Source of the DNA: Megalobrama amblycephala | Lineage: Eukaryota > Chordata > Actinopteri > Cypriniformes > Xenocyprididae | Length of the DNA stretch: 64,000 bases | Assembly (NCBI RefSeq): GCF_018812025.1 | Contig: NC_063063.1 | Coordinates: forward strand, 8,188,442 to 8,252,441 | Direction: 5' to 3' | In this document: piece after piece, positions 1 to 12,700 of the stretch | Position numbering within the stretch: position 1 is the first letter of the stretch | Layout: each line of letters starts with the position of its first letter | Translations under genes and position numbers: made by a program | Notes under the pieces: generated by a model | The model's database searches: none | What the model was told of the DNA's origin: nothing | What the model saw: the letters and a program-made list of their open reading frames with translations, nothing else

Positions 1-309
1 AAAACTAAGAAGAAACAGAGTTATTTTCAACGAAAATATATCAAATGTGAAGTGTCACGCAGGGAATTGTGGGAATGTCAATTTACGGTTTTTCACTGTA
101 AATTTTACAATGAATTGTTATTTTTCACTTCCAAAAACTGTGAATTTAACGGTATTTTACCGTAAAATTACATTAAATGTACCATTAGATCTATTACAGT
201 TATTCACCGTATATAGTACGGAAACTTTCTGTAAACCAATCAACAGTTTTTCACCGCAGCATTTTTACAGTCTTTTACTGTTAAAATCACGGTCATTTTT
301 TACAGTGTA
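1..309 (-). repeat. TIR DNA-transposon end (inverted partner of 596-905)
   Basis: Rich in TTTTACAGT and TACGGTAAA motifs, ending TTTTTTACAGTG at 309. It is a near-perfect reverse complement of 596-905. The copy runs off the left edge. Both arms are open in one frame, but this is a consequence of the repeat, not a host gene. Confidence 0.85.
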
Positions 310-595
310 AGGCATTATGCACGTATTATAATGCATTAAGAATACACCTATAATGCATTATAAATACAGGTTTCATAGAAAGTGTTCCCGAAATAATCAG
401 TACAATTCAAAAATTTTGAATAGACAGATATTTCAGACTCCACTATTTTGGAGTGTTTTCTGTACAATGGTTTATAATAATTCACTTTACAAATGATATT
501 ATGCTATATCCTAATAAACCTATCCTTTAATGGCACAAAAAATAAAAATAAGTAAATAAAAAACTGTGTCTGATGGCTTTACACATCAGTCAAGC
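310..595. other. AT-rich spacer between inverted element ends
   Basis: 286 bases between the two inverted copies. Contains short repeated TAATGCATTA-type palindromes; nothing coding is visible. Confidence 0.5.
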
Positions 596-1357
596 ACACT
601 GTAAAAAATGACCGTGACTGTTAACAGTAAAAGACTGTAAAAATGCTGTGGTGAAAAACTGTCAATTGGTTTACAGAAAGTTTCCGTACTATATACAGTG
701 AATAACTGTAATAGATCTAACGGTACATTTAATGTAATTTTACGGTAAAATACCGTTAAATTCACAGTTTTTGGAAGTGAAAAATAACAATTCATTGTAA
801 AATTTACAGTGAAAAAACGCAAATTGACATTCCCACAATTCCCTGCGTGACACTTCACATTTGATATATTTTCGTTGAAATAACTCTGTTTCTTCTTAGT
901 TTTTCTCATTTTTTTCTAATCAGTTATGTACATTAGGGTTTTATGTTACATCTAATGTTGTTAAATTAATGTTTATTGCATTTTTAAAATTTCATGCATG
1001 TTACCATGATGGTGTTTAGTGTGTGTGTGAATGACACTGTGTGCACCTTCTATAGGTTAGTGTTGTCCTTCTCAGCTTGTGGAAAATCTGCTTGTGATGA
1101 ACTTTGATTCATCATGCGACTCTCATCACCACTGTGTTTGGTGACTGTCAGTGTATTATAAAGGTACAAAACAGATATTAGTACTTCATTAGGTTGGTAA
1201 ATTAACATTATATCAGTTAATGAAATACGTTATTTTACCGTAAATTTAACAGATTTTTTTTTTACGTTGCTACTGTATTTTTTACGGTAAAGTTCTCGCA
1301 ACCACAGCTGCCATTTTTTACCGTAAATTTTACTGGGATTTTTTTTACAGGGCAGTG
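596..1357 (+). mobile_element. Non-autonomous DNA transposon with CACTGTAAAAAA termini
   Basis: Begins CACTGTAAAAAATG and ends TTTTTTTACAGGGCAGTG, an imperfect terminal inverted repeat. The right third (1220-1350) repeats TTTTACCGTAAATTT motifs. No transposase frame. Superfamily not assigned. Confidence 0.6.
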
Positions 1358-1954
1358 TCTTCTTGTCTAAATGGATAGTTCTTGGCCAGAATGGACCTGC
1401 AGTGTGGACCAGACTCTATGCTGATAGTCAAAAGCCTGGATACGTGAGATTATTTCTCATGCTTAGTCTGCTGAATCTCCCACCAAGCTCCATATAAGCT
1501 TTTTTCCCTTCGTAGACAAAAACAGACAAATAAACATGCGGTGCCCATGCCATGAAGTGCTTTGGAAGGCATTTATGGGAGAGGAATGTGTGTGTGTTTG
1601 TTTGTGTGTGTTTCTGCTCAAACTTTTCTTTACTATAGAACATAATCAGGATCTCTTGGCTCCTGATGCAGAGTGTGCACAGTCAAATGGTTCTGAAGTG
1701 CAATTAAATGAATGTGGTTACAGACCAAACAATAAAATGGTTAATTGTGCATTAACCCTCTGAATTTCCTGCCCTTCCAAGCAGCGTTTGCTCCGTTTCT
1801 GGCCTCATAAAATGTTTCTTGATTCAATAATAAGAGGGAGGAATATTCTAATGATGACTGAACTTTTCTTGTCTATCATTTGAAATAAAGCAGTAATGGA
1901 AAAAATATATAGATGTGTGCAGAAATCTTTAGCAAATTATAGTATGTGTGTTTC
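1358..1954. other. Unassigned intergenic sequence
   Basis: No gene recognised; a short GT-rich run lies near 1588-1612. ORFs here lack composition or homology signals. Confidence 0.5.
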
Positions 1955-2498
1955 ATATATTCTGCAGTGATTTGGAAACGCCTTAGAAAAGTGGGGTTTT
2001 GGGCAATATTGGCATGAATCCTTTTTAATTTGTGATAATTTTGCACTGATAAGGGACAACACAAACTATGAAAAAATATTTTATTACATAAACAGTTTAT
2101 ACATAGAAAAAACTTAAATTTTCTATTCATCAAAATATCCATCATTAGCAGCTATCTGACCTGAACTGGGTTCTAATTGGTATTGTATTCTAAACTTAGT
2201 TGGCAATCAATTGTTGAAGCTATTAAGGTGTGCTGACCCAAAAATCTTTTACAAACCTGGACCAAGTTTAAACCAGTAACCAGGCATATCAGCTGGCAAA
2301 GGGGCATGTCTGACTTTGACATGTATATATTGCCATTATTATGTAATCAAAATGAAAATTATTATTGCTGTTCTTCAATGAAAATATCAAGTTACTTTAA
2401 TGTATTTGCACCAAAAGATGATAAGGATTTATGCTGATATCGTCCGAAACCACACTTTGCCAGGGGTGTTTCCAAACTTTTGGAGGGCAGTGTATATA
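1955..2498. mobile_element. mariner/Tc1-type MITE with long degenerate TIRs
   Basis: 1968-2040 is an imperfect inverted repeat of 2400-2485: both arms carry TTTGGAAAC then a GTGGGGTTTT-like core and GCATGAATCC/GCATAAATCC. The outer ends read TATA and CAGTGTATATA, suggesting TA target use. The interior is non-coding. Confidence 0.6.
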
Positions 2499-2857
2499 CA
2501 TTCATGATCTCTTTACTAGCAGCTACTGGAGATTTTTCTCTGTTCATTTTCAAGTTGTTCTTGACTTCCAGTTCTAATTTCAGAACATGAAAGCTGCAAT
2601 CAGGAAGTGTTTCATATATTTTCATAGTCTTTCACTTTAAGTTTCCCTTAACTTCCATTTCAAAATTACATTTTAGTCTGGAAATGGCATGCAGGAAGCA
2701 CTTTGATGTCTTTTTATAGCCTTCCGGATTTCAAGATTCAATTTTTCCTCATTTTCTGAAACTCTCAGTTTGCTGAAAGGTCTAAAGAGTTACAGCATTA
2801 ATCACAATCTACACCTGTCATGAGATAATTCAAGCCTAACAAGTCAGTGGGGTTTTG
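2499..2857. other. Unassigned sequence
   Basis: AT-rich; no gene, RNA or clear repeat seen. Confidence 0.4.
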
Positions 2858-3200
2858 TGTGTGTGTGTGCGCACACTTTTGTGATTTATGAGGACACAAA
2901 TTTGTATAATGACATGAGTATTACACTGGTATTACAACGTAAACATGAAATATGAAGACATTTCATGAGTCCTCATATTTAAAATAGCTTTAAAAACATA
3001 TTAAACAATGTTTTATTAAAAGTGTAAAAATGCAGAATGTTTTCTGTGATTGGTAGGTTTAGGGGTAGGGGTAGTGTAGTGGGATAGAATGTACAGTCTG
3101 TACAGTAAAACCATTACGCCTATGGAATGTCCTCACTTTGATAGCAAAACAAACCTGTGTGTGTGAGAGAGAGAGAGTGAGAGAGTGTGTGTGTGTATTT
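2858..3200. repeat. GT/CA-flanked dispersed fish repeat
   Basis: Flanked by GTGTGTGTGT runs. Contains ATGAGGACACAAATTTG, TTTAGGGGTAGGGGTAG and ACCATTACGCCTATGGAATG, which I recognise as a common cyprinid dispersed repeat. No coding potential. Confidence 0.55.
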
Positions 3201-4439
3201 GGTTACATTAAGGTGCTTATTTTACGGTTGTCCTTATAGAATAAATATAAAGGTTAATTACAACTTTTTATCAACAACTCTGACTTTATTTTTTACATTT
3301 CAGAGTTTATAACTCACAAGAAATTACAAGAAAAGAAAATTACCTTTTTATTCCGTGATAGAAACATATAACATATCATATCATAAGTCTAAAATAACAT
3401 TTGAGTCAAAGAATTCTACTCAAAGGCGATAAACTTCTAAATACCCCATAGTTATTTTTAGAGTTTATGAATATAATAAAGAGTGATATCACTAGATCCG
3501 TGTGGAAAGATGTGTAAATCCCAGACTTTAGCAGGCCTAAAACATCTGTCATAACCACTTCCTCCGGTATTTACTACACTCCACCCTCACAAGAAACCGA
3601 CTCAACCGGTTGACTGACACCCATAACCTTTCAACAACAACAACAACAACAAAATTGTGACAGGGTCTAAACAGCTCTTTTCTTTTGGTATAAACATCAT
3701 ATTAAAGGCACTTTCAGAGAATTTGTCAATTATGTGATAAGGACTTTAAGGTATAGTTTGATGAATTGCTGCACCTTCTACTTTGCTTTTATTTTCACTC
3801 TATGTACTGGGCCACTGCAGCTGTCAGGAATTAGCAATAGAAATATTCGGTTTGCTTGTCCTGTCATGCCATACCTAACAACAGCTGAAAAACATCGACA
3901 AACACTCATTCAAAATTTAAAGTTGCATATTAGATTCTTTTCTGGCTATGTGTGTCTCTGTGATAGCTCTCTGCTTCACATGAGCTCAGAACAGAGGCAG
4001 GAGAAAGAAAGAACTTGCGCTATTATCAGTGTTTGTGAGGAGTGAACGTCCTGTTATTGAATGCCTGCCTCTCAGTCATTCACCTCATCTGCCTGCTCAC
4101 TGCACTCTCTCAAGCTGTCTTTCCACTGCACACAACAAACGACAGCCGTTGGACCGGAAGTCATTGATTTCCAATGGAGAGTAGTACGGGGACTGGTAAA
4201 AAAAAAGAATAAATAAAAAATATGAGGGGGGAATTATATTTCAAAACAATTACACTCCCTCAAGAAACTTTCTGTTTGTTCGCAAAAATTTTAGTGATTT
4301 TGCAAGTAAACGCAAAAGCATTAAAATATAATTTTCTCTCCGATCCTCCTTTTTTCCCCATTCATGTTCCCTTAGGGACTCAAATTTTAGTTTTACATTT
4401 TAGTTAATTTGGTTAACAAAATAAATCCAAAATAAATCA
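3201..4439. other. Unassigned intergenic sequence
   Basis: Short (CAA)n run at about 3638-3652. The 103-codon ORF at 3734-4045 has no recognisable family. No other support. Confidence 0.45.
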
Positions 4440-4670
4440 AATTGTAACATAGGAATCCACTGGAGGCAAGCTTGAAGAACCCAAGTGTAGTTTTAATTAA
4501 CTTAAATGTGAACTAAATATAAAACAAAGACATGACATGACATGACTTGGCTTGGCTTGGCTTGACTTGACGAAACTTGAAAAGATGAACTTGAACATAA
4601 ACATGGCAAACTCACCAACAATGGCTTACACGAACAATACTTGATAAAGATGCATGGCAAACATAAGGGC

Positions 4671-6973
4671 TTAAAGGTGCCATAGAATTGAAAATTGAAT
4701 TTACCTTGGCATAGTTGAATAACAAGAGTTCAGTACATGGAAATGACATACAGTGAGTCTCAAACACCATTGTTTCCTCCTTCTTATTTAAATCTCATTT
4801 GTTTAAAAGACCTCAGAAGAACAGGCGAATCTCAACATAACACCGACTGTGACGTAACAGTCGGGATCATTAATATGTACGCCCCCAATATTTGCATATG
4901 CCAGCCCATGTTCAAGGCATTACACAAGGGCAGCCAGTATTAACGTCTGGATCTGTGCACAGCTGAATCATCAGACTTTATGCAGGTAAGCAAGAAAGGA
5001 CAATAGCAAAAAATGGCAGATGGAGCAATAATAACTGATATGATCCATGATAACATGATATTTTTAGTGATATTTGTAAATTGTCTTTCTAAATGTTTCG
5101 TTAGCATGTTGCTAATGTACTGTTAAATGTGGCTAAAGTTACCATCGTTTCTTACTGTATTCATGGAGACAAGAGCCTTTGTTATTTTCATTATTAAACA
5201 CTTGCAGTCTGTATAATTCATAAACACAACTTCATTCTTTATGAATCTCTCCAACAGTGTGTAATGTTAGCTTTAGCCTGTTAGCCACGGAGCATAGCCT
5301 CAAACTCATTCAGGATCAAATGTAAACATCCAAATAAATACTATATTTACTTACATAATTGGTTATGCTGCATGACGAACACTTTGTAAAGATCCATTTT
5401 GAGGGTTATATTAGCTGTGTGAACTTTGTTTATGCAATGTATTATAGAGTCGCGAACTTGAGGGTGGGGAGCACGAGTATTTAACCCTTTTGAGCATGAG
5501 TTTAAAATATTCTAACTGTCCCCCCAGAGTGAGTTTTTTCAAAGTCCCTTTAAGACAAGTCATTTCACTCGGCGGCCATCTTTGAAACGCCTCTCGGGCA
5601 TCCTGGGCATTATGCAATCTCTTTGAATGGGGAAACATCAAATTCTCCAAAACTGTTTGCCAACCTTATGATTAAATTTCATATTTGAAATCACCAATGA
5701 AATCTAACAACAACTGGCTCATAAATTTAGTTTCTAAACGCTCGAATCATGACAAAAAACTGTATTTTTCAGGCTGGATCAAGCTAATGCGCATGCGCAG
5801 ACCTAAATGCTCGTCTCTTCGGAGGCGCGCGTCTGACTGTTTCTATAGAAACCGGGGATTCTAACGGCCGCTGAAGTGACGCGATGACTTTACCAGTCAG
5901 CGATTGGCTCTTATTTAGAAGGCGGGACTTATTCCGCCATATTGCGCGTTACACTTTCTCCCATTCAAAACAATACGAGTGACACGTCTTGTGTAATTCT
6001 ATAGTCTTTGGTTTTTTTAAGGCGACCGTTATTTTAGAACGTTTGCCTTTAATGTTTCCATGGCGACGCGTCTTGCGTGTCACGAGCACTGAACGCAGCA
6101 ACAATAACACTGTATGACAGATGGATCACTATTATTTAGTTTTTCCTTTTATATTTAAAATATTCGCAAAATTGCTTACCATGTCATCAACTATATGATA
6201 TTCCGATTCTCAAATATATGTAAGTGAGTGTGCTTTGTCGTTTTAAAACCTTTATAAATTATCTTTATCTTGATCTATAATGCGAGATGGGCGCCGCCAT
6301 CTTAGTTTGCGCTGCAGTTCACAGAGTCCTGTCAGTCGGATTTACAGTAGGTGAATTCATCAATTTCTCCCGAAATATATGCAAGTAAGTGGCTGGTGAA
6401 CTGGAAGAATAATAGAGTAAACTTTATAGTTACTTAGGCCCATTATGTGCGTCTGATATGAATAAATGTCGGCAAATTATATTTGTTATTGCTGCTTCCA
6501 CTGATGTCGGACATCAGTGTGTATTTTATAAAACTCTTAATGTATTGTTTTAATGGTGCTTATGCATATTTAAATGTCTGAAACCTTAAAAGAAACATTA
6601 TGTGGCTGAAAACGCTGCATAGCTGTGATATATGACAAGAGCTGCGCGCGTCCGTCTCACAGCCAGAGCGCGAAAGCACAGTTTGAATCTGGCAGTTATG
6701 TGACGTCGCTGAACGTTCGAAATCCCATATGTGGTACCGTACGCCCAGGGGCACAGAAATAAAAATCCCATATGCGGGACCGTACCGCTCAAAGGGTTAA
6801 AGGGGAAGCACGCTGAATTGGTGCATATTTAATGATGCCCCAAAATAGGCAGTTAAAAAAATGAATAAAAAAAAATCTATGGGGTATTTTGAGCTGAAAC
6901 TTCACAGACACATTCAGGGGACACCTTAGACTTATATTACATCTTGTGAAAAAGCATTCTATGGCACCTTTAA
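4671..6973 (+). mobile_element. AGGTGCC/TTAA element, copy 1 (with nested piggyBac-like MITE)
   Basis: TTAA-flanked, termini AAGGTGCCATAGAA and its inverted match at 6960s. Shares its interior with copies at 13525, 15455 and 40798 (the last same orientation, the other two reversed). About 990 bp once the nested element is subtracted. No transposase frame. Confidence 0.8.
5485..6796 (+). mobile_element. piggyBac-like non-autonomous element nested in copy 1
   Basis: Flanked by TTAA at 5481-5484 and 6797-6800. Termini CCCTTTTGAGC and GCTCAAAGGG are inverted repeats with the CCC-start and TTAA target of the piggyBac superfamily. Two subterminal direct repeats, CCCATATG(T/C)GG(T/G)ACCGTAC, at 6724-6742 and 6767-6785. 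Interior 5790-6350 is CpG-rich. No transposase frame survives. Confidence 0.75.
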
Positions 6974-7097
6974 ATACTTAGACAAGGGGAAAACATAACT
7001 AAAACAACCAATGAACAAGTGACACAAGGAACAAGGGAACCAATGACAAACAAAACTCAGAAACACATGACCAACCAATCAGCACATGAAACAATTC

Positions 7098-9571
7098 ACC
7101 TTATTCCGCCACGCCCATTTTTAATTCTCCGCTCTTCCGCATTTTGTCATCCGACTTCCGCTAAACTGACTCGGCACATCCGGTAGCTAGATCAGTAATT
7201 AAAAGATTGTTTATAGCGAGCTATAACTTTAGAGAAATGACAAATAACGTTAATGCAGTAAATGTTTTCAAATTGGGAGCACGGAGAAAACTTTATACGA
7301 CGATCAGATAGTCTCATATCGTCACTGTTAACGGCCGTAACTGGTAGACGATATGAAGAAGTGGCCAGAGTAAACCATGGGACTGTCAGGAGTTGATGGA
7401 GCAGCATGTAGAAGGTGTAGGTGAAGACGACTGGAATTATTTTAAATCAGTTTTGTTAAAGATAACTTTGTGATTTGTATTTTAGAAAATGTGTAATTTA
7501 ATAAGTTGTGATAAAATCAGTCGTAAGAGTGTTTGTTGTTATCAGGAAGCTAGACACCTTTTACTGACCTTCATGTAGAGATAATGTTTCACCATTTAAT
7601 TTTCATATGCAATAAACCAAGATAGAATTAATTTGCAAACTTGACATGACTTATTTTATTTAAATCAGAATACTTCATCCCTTTAAATTGTAAGAGCTCA
7701 CATTATATGGTTTTATTAAAAAGATACTGACAGCTAACAGTATCTGGCCAGTAATCTGGCCACATTGTAAAGATTAAAAAAAACATCACATATGATCATA
7801 TTGTAAAGGTTTATATAAATAATTTTAAGATAGACAACATTTGGTCATATTGTAAAGGTTCTTAAAAATATCTACATACACTTTACACTGATTAGTTAAA
7901 GCAAAACCACAGCACAGACAAACATACCTAAAATCAACATTTATTCATCCTCTACATCAGAAATTATGTTGCTCAGAAGGGTAAAATGGGCAAATTCTCT
8001 AAATGATCAATTTTAGGGGTGAGGTTAATTTGAACTGTTGTAAGAAAGGATTTTGAAGATTTTCAGTCATATGACCCATGTACATTAGCGATGCGCCTGG
8101 TGTTGGTGGTGTCTTCATTAGAGAGTTGCGTGCGTCTCTTGGTGAATGCTGGAATGACAAGTTTCACCTTCCTTTGATATTCAACAGTGTTTTGATCTGT
8201 CTGCATTGACAACATTGTATGCGAACTGAACTTAGCTGGATGATGACATCACTGTTTACTCCAGTGCTGATATAGATAAATTATCATCCTGATATGACCA
8301 CCTTATACCACCCTAATGATCACCCTGCAATAAATTATGACGCAGCTCCATCAGAGTCATCAGGAGCTGATCCCAAGTGTGTAGCTGGAAACTGTTGGTG
8401 TATATATTGGTAAGGTGCTCGCCGACTGAATGAATGGTGGTTGTTTCTCAGCAGAGTTGAGCAACAGTACAATGGCGCCAGCTCAACGCATTTCATTCTC
8501 ATATTAGATGTAGGAGGCTTCAGATTGAGATGTGATTTTGAAGTGTAGTTGTGGTCAGAGACAGATGGATCCTCCCAGTGTGTTTCTGCATCACAGTTCA
8601 GGGTATGTGGATGTGATCATCCTCACAGTTGATCACTGACGCTCATCGATGCATCTGTGGAAATAATATAGCCATACACATTTTTTTTACATTAGTAATT
8701 ATTGATCATGAGAATTAATATAAGTTTGCACTCATACTTTAACAGAACAGTGTGAGAGAGAGATGCATTAAAAACGAGACAGTATATACGCAATCTCTAA
8801 CTCTAGTGTTAATAGTTAGGTCAATATCAATATGAGAGATGTAGCTAGCTGGCCTGCTATCACCTGCAATCTCTATAAATTACAGGAATAATGTAAGTAA
8901 CTTAAGCTATTATTAAACTATAATGTACCACAATCCTATCTTAAATATGTACCATTGTACTATCTTACATTTGAAATATATAGGTGGCAATTGTAATAAT
9001 GCGAGATTCGTTGTGTTTTGTGAACTGCTCTTTACTGATCTTAACTGTATTCATAGAAGGGACTTCACAAATCTAACGTTAGGTTAACATGTACATGGCT
9101 AGCTAAGTTAGCTTACCTGAATCTGACAACCTGTTCAGCATCCGCCGTGACTTATTTACCGGAACATCGTTGCCGAGCCATTTCTCGGGGAAAGGGTGTT
9201 TGTCAGTCAGCCTCCCGTCCATGAAATGGTACGAACACACATAAGGGCGCTTGGGTGGTCACTTCAAGTTTAGCGCCTTCAGCCATTGCCTCAGGTGCTC
9301 CTCGTCTTAAGGTGGTGGGTGTAAATTGTAAAGTGCACCACAACACTCGGATCGCTTCACATTGTATTCGTAACATCGTTGATGCCGTTTCAACTGTTCT
9401 CTCTTCTTAATCTAATTGTTATGACAGCCCCTAACTGAGCATATAATACTAATCTACCGTTACAGCTATAGGATTACCGCTAGCGACTACTAGTTTAGGT
9501 CCCTCAACCGGAAGTAAGATGACAAAACGAACGTAATGGCGCCACCCTTGTTGTCGCGGAAAATAAGGTGA
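7098..9571 (-). mobile_element. 2.5 kb DNA transposon with CACCTTATT termini and THAP remnant
   Basis: 7098-7155 and 9500-9571 are inverted repeats sharing CACCTTATT, CGCCA, TTTTGTCAT and ACTTCCG. A THAP-type zinc finger remnant lies near the right end in minus orientation. The interior is otherwise degenerate. Superfamily uncertain; THAP domains occur in P-type and Kolobok transposases. Confidence 0.55.
9125..9390 (-). pseudogene. THAP-domain (C2CH) transposase remnant
   Basis: Minus frame reads CC, then DEEHLRQWLKALNLK, an in-frame TGA, then PPKRPYVCSYHFMDGR and PFPEKWLG. The C-x-C ... W ... C-x-x-HF spacing fits a THAP zinc finger. The TGA and the lack of a following catalytic frame mark it as broken. 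Confidence 0.6.
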
Positions 9572-10208
9572 ATAGGCTTGTTCGACTTCAAGATTAGGTG
9601 TGTTCGACATCGGCTGCGGCTGGATGCAACCGATCGGCGAGAGTAGCCGCGTGCAGTTGGGGAGGAGCTGAACACAGAGACGTGAAGTCAGACACTTTCT
9701 GCTTCCTGTACTGAAGCTCATGTGGTGTTTGCATACTTTATCACAGCTGAAGTTAAATAAATGCAATATTTGAGTGATACACCGATGTTTCAAAGACATT
9801 TTTCATTTAATACTTTATGTACTGCTTACAGTGTCTGTTTTTACAAGAATAAAGTTCAACATAAGCCTATACTATTTAAATACTAATGTAGTGGGGTCTA
9901 CGTTTTTTTAATCAGTTTTATTTTGATAAACATGACACAGTATAACATTGTGACTACATGAAAAGAGGTTTAACTGTTATAAAAATACAGATTTGTGAGC
10001 ATTAGTCGAACTGAAGTTTTCAGAATAAACACAAAACACATGTGATCGTTGTCATGTGGTGAATTCGGCCAATCGTGGACCAGCTGTGTCGTCATGTCAC
10101 AATCACATGGCGTCCTGCACTGTCTCAAATCAGACAAAATTTCTAACCGGCATGCATTGCTTCAAGATTGGTCTGTGCAGCGCTGCATGAAGTTGAACAA
10201 GCCTATTG
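9571..10208. mobile_element. Inverted-repeat MITE with AATAGGCTTGTTC ends
   Basis: AATAGGCTTGTTCGACTTCA at 9571-9590 is matched inverted near 10190-10207 (AATAGGCTTGTTCAACTTCA). About 640 bp, abutting the THAP element. Non-coding. Confidence 0.55.
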
Positions 10209-10585
10209 GCTACCGCCTGACAAAAGAAATGCATTCTGGTTAGAAAATTTGATCAAAATCAGCTGCGAAAGCCTTGATGACACTTTATTCTCATTGGTCA
10301 GATTCTGTAATGACAAGGACGATGTGTGTTGCATGTTTTTTCTTAAACAAGTTCCTGAATTTAACCAATCTTGATATTGAACATCTGATATTCAAACAAA
10401 ACATTAACAAAAATTAAGATTACACTATATAAATATAAATATATTCTTATTTCAATCACATCCACTACTTTGGCTACAAAAAAAAAAAATCGCATGGTCT
10501 GCCATGAATGGCGATCAGATGATCAGATTACTTTCAAGTACCTAATGAAGTAGACCATTACTTTTAAATTTACAACAAAATATCG
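10209..10585. other. Unassigned sequence
   Basis: No feature seen beyond AT-rich stretches. Confidence 0.4.
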
Positions 10586-11840
10586 GTGTCACGGAATCTA
10601 TGAGGGAGGACTCAAAAGCAGGATGAGTGTAACCAGTTTATTTGACACAACAGCTGACAAGATAAGATAAAGTGAGGAGGTGAACACAGTCCAAACAGTA
10701 GACAGGTTGAGAGAGAGCAGCCGCTAAATCCGAACCAGGATGACAGTAGATTAAGGAGCAGAGATGGTAAGGCAGTGCAAGACCGGAGAGAAGCAGCGTA
10801 GCCCAGGCAGGAACACACAACTCAAGAGGATAGACACTCGTGGTCTCACTGGCACTGCATAGGTCTTGCTACTTGGCAAACAAGGAGAGCGGCCAGGGAA
10901 GCTCAGCTTGCTGGACAGGACTAGGAGAGACCAGACACAGCATACAAGACAAGTTGGATTCCCAAGATTACGAGATTTGCCTGACATTTTTTTGTGGTTT
11001 TTATGGCTAAATGGTTATATTTTGTCCGGTTCAATTGTGTTTATTGCTATGCCATGCTTTATTTTGCTGTAGCCTAACAGACGAAGTTAATACACTTAGT
11101 CCAGTTATGGACAACAAGAACAAAATATTTTCAAGCTTTTCAACTTCGAATCTCTTGTCGTCAGTTTCTGACCTCCTGGTGATTTGAAATATGAGCGGGA
11201 GTTTACACAGGGTGATTATTTTGACTTTATTTTGTATTTGAGCTGTGCGTCTTGGACGCGGCGTCCATCAAAAATAGGTGAGACGTCTATCTTTAGCGAA
11301 GCGGAGCAGCAAGCCGTTTCTGGGATGCTTCTGAAACGCGTTGCGGCGCGGCTGGTGTAAACACAAGCATTGACTAGAGTGGCCGCGGATCAGCTCCGGT
11401 AGCCGTTTTGCTCCGCACACGCTAGCAGTGTAAACAAGGGGTAAACAAGGGGTAAACACACCACAGGCTCCAGTATGAGGTAGCACGGAAGTACACAGTG
11501 GCACAAGGTTTAACTAACTGGCAAAACATGAGGAAAAGAGCACAATATAAAGGGAGCAAAGAACAAGAGGAAAAGGTGACAACACTCAGACTAAAGAGGA
11601 CTCAACAAGAAAGGGAGCAGAGAACATTAGGAACAGGTGAGCACACTCAAACAAACAAGGACTAATCAACGACTAAACAAGAGCATGGTAATTGGAAACA
11701 AGGAGGCGGGAACAGAGGAGCACATGGCCAACACAAACAGACAGAGCCATGTGCTCAAGCACAACACAAACAAAGACACATTGAACAAAGACACAACAAA
11801 CTGAACTGTCAGAGGAGAACTCTGTCAATCGGAGTTACTT
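10586..11840. repeat. Dispersed repeat mosaic
   Basis: Begins TGTCACGGAATC and ends in a purine-rich run (GGGAGCAAAGAACAAGAGG repeated in variant form at 11550 and 11610). 11230-11470 is CpG-rich and contains a doubled GTAAACAAGGG. Two or more repeats are probably stacked; no coding frame is convincing. Confidence 0.4.
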
Positions 11841-12452
11841 TTTTAAATAAGTAACGCAAGTTAGTTGGTTTTCCTATTTATTTCCCAATGTCTGACACCT
11901 CTGCTGTCCCCATGTTGAGAGAAATCGGGGTGCGAATTTCAAAACAACAACTTTATTTGGTAGCAGATAAATGTGTGGGAAATTATGTACAAGTTTGAAA
12001 CAAAAGGTGCAAACAATTACAAAGAGTTAAACACATTAAAGCATAAATGGTTACAAAACTCCCTTATCTTTTACTGTACTTTTATTAGGGGACCTGAGTC
12101 TTGGAATAATATGAAGTCACTTTTGATATCTCCTGAAAATAAAAATATGATGTCATGGTGTACTCAATTTCAGCCTGATGCACAATAGGATCTTCAGAAT
12201 GGTCATGTAAATGAACTGTCCAGAAAGAGGTTGTCTTACTTTACAGTGGTTTTCTCATTCCTGACAAGCTGAATGATCAAAGAACTTCTGGATGTTGTGT
12301 GTGTGTGAGGAGAGTCTGATATGAAATGGTGTAATGTGAGTCTTTGTATTGAACTGAGATGTTTGGTCAAATGGATTACAGAGTTACGAGGGATTAAATT
12401 TGCATTTGCAATGCTCAAACCACTTTCTATGAATAGGATAACCATTAGTGTC
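11841..12452. other. Unassigned intergenic sequence
   Basis: No recognisable feature; the ORF at 11973-12188 lacks support. Confidence 0.4.
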
Positions 12453-12700
12453 ATGTGTCTGTTGTTTTTGGTTTAGTTCTAGTTCCTGTACCTGTTTCCT
12501 TTGTTCACACTTTCCCACCACCACTAGTTGGTTTCCTAGGTTACTGATAATGTTACATACCTGTTTCCATTTCTGTTGATTAGCCTCCCTTGTGTATTTA
12601 AGCCTTTAATTTCTCTTTTTTTTCCCGTTTTTTGTTCGGTGTTAATTGTTGTCTAATTTTAATTTATGATTAAAGACTTTGTTTGCTACTCCATCATTGT
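12453..12700 (-). repeat. Repeat fragment related in style to 11500-11840
   Basis: Pyrimidine-rich GTTTCCTTTGTTCAC-type text resembling the reverse complement of the 11.5-11.8 kb repeat. Alignment is only approximate by eye. Confidence 0.35.

Larger units (their letters stand above)
4440..7097. repeat. Host dispersed repeat split by the AGGTGCC element
   Basis: 4440-4670 (TGACTTGGCTTGGC-like satellite stretch, CACGAACAATACTTG) and 6974-7097 read as one repeat interrupted at its GGGCTTAAATAC site. Removing 4671-6969 rejoins them through a single TTAA. Confidence 0.6.

Noticed and set aside
5790..6350. CpG-island promoter of a host gene
   Set aside because: It lies wholly inside a TTAA-bounded nested element and no exon follows on either strand.
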